31,282 nt of DNA from a virus. A program made the position numbers and the translations under genes. Below the pieces are notes generated by a model that saw nothing but the letters and a program-made list of their open reading frames with translations, was not told the origin of the DNA and made no database searches. Below are positions 31,099-31,282 of the stretch, in pieces; positions within the stretch are counted from its first letter, which is position 1; each line of letters starts with the position of its first letter. The stretch lies in IMG/VR virus record IMGVR_UViG_3300043464_000798, positions 1-31,282 of that record. The stretch is one strand, 5' to 3'.

Positions 31099-31282
31099 TG
31101 AACAATTGCTTTAGTTATTCTTTTATAAAGTGTGGGACACCAGCGTCAGGGGAAATAACCCTTGACGCGGTGTTTAACACCCTTAGCAAACTAGATTTAT
31201 ATTCTATGTTTGACAATCCACAGGAGGCAATAGATAAGGCTACAGAGTTAGCATATAACTCAATGGTAAGTGCTTTGCTTAG
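31098..31282 (+). CDS. Partial gene after the capsid gene, truncated at the window end
   Basis: A frame opens with GTG 31098, overlapping the capsid TAG by one base, and stays open to the window end (at least 61 residues, MNNCFSYSFIKCGTPASGEI at the start, then helical NPQEAIDKATELAYNSMVSA). Head-completion or connector proteins are common at this place. No function recognised. The start is inferred from the stop/start overlap. Confidence 0.6.
   Translation, partial: MNNCFSYSFIKCGTPASGEITLDAVFNTLSKLDLYSMFDNPQEAIDKATELAYNSMVSALL
31137..31173 (+). terminator. Stem-loop after the capsid gene, weak terminator or attenuator
   Basis: 31137-31152 pairs with 31159-31173, 15 bp with one bulged A and one G-U, loop AAATAA. 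Only TTT follows, so termination would be partial. It lies 39 nt after the capsid stop, inside the next frame. Confidence 0.55.

Noticed and set aside
1-31282. Stop-codon reassignment as seen in some gut phages
   Set aside because: TAA, TAG and TGA each end plausible genes and none occurs inside conserved domains.
1-31282. CRISPR array, diversity-generating retroelement or integrase
   Set aside because: No regularly spaced long repeats with spacers, no reverse transcriptase and no recombinase motif were found.

Overview
The window is part of a tailed-phage genome (free phage or prophage) from a Bacteroidota host, most likely a flavobacterium-like one. The DNA is visibly AT-rich. Genes are tightly packed with ATGA or TAATG overlaps. 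Promoters match the Bacteroidota -7 box TAnnTTTG, several with a TTG or TTTG box 17-19 nt upstream, and start codons lack clear Shine-Dalgarno sequences. All genes but one are on the + strand. TAA, TAG and TGA are all used as stops, so the code is standard. No integrase, lysis enzyme, tRNA or CRISPR array was recognised, so lifestyle cannot be decided.

Layout. Positions 1-3.6 kb hold a DGQHR protein, a candidate structured RNA, a replication initiator whose linker DNA carries iteron-like repeats (candidate origin), and a T7-type primase-helicase. Positions 3.6-10.9 kb hold small early genes plus DNA-processing enzymes: an HNH protein, a VRR-NUC nuclease, a Cro-like HTH protein, an ERF annealing protein paired with a YqaJ exonuclease, and a stand-alone DnaA domain-IV protein. 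Many of these genes share the leader motif TTAATCAC. Positions 10.9-13.1 kb hold a DNA-hypermodification cassette: a ParB-like protein, a TET-associated glycosyltransferase (TAGT)-like protein and a TET/JBP-like 2-oxoglutarate/Fe(II) oxygenase. Positions 13.1-15.3 kb hold DUF3310 and the terminase.

Positions 15.3-24.6 kb are the tail module: two tail-assembly chaperone frames joined by a -1 frameshift at T TTT TTA, a 1177-residue tape measure, one minus-strand insertion gene, and two large tail-tip/baseplate candidates. After a 560-nt intergenic region with a second pseudoknot-type RNA come a probable major tail protein, portal, MuF-like minor head protein, scaffold and major capsid protein (25.2-31.1 kb). 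Here the tail genes precede the head genes.

How it works together: early promoters drive initiator, primase-helicase and recombination genes. Replicated DNA may be hydroxylated and glycosylated by the TET/TAGT pair, probably as protection from host nucleases, and is then packaged by the terminase. Late promoters of a shared type (TATATTTGCA) raise expression of the major tail and head genes. Stem-loops in the first codons of the genes following the two major structural genes may lower expression of the next gene.
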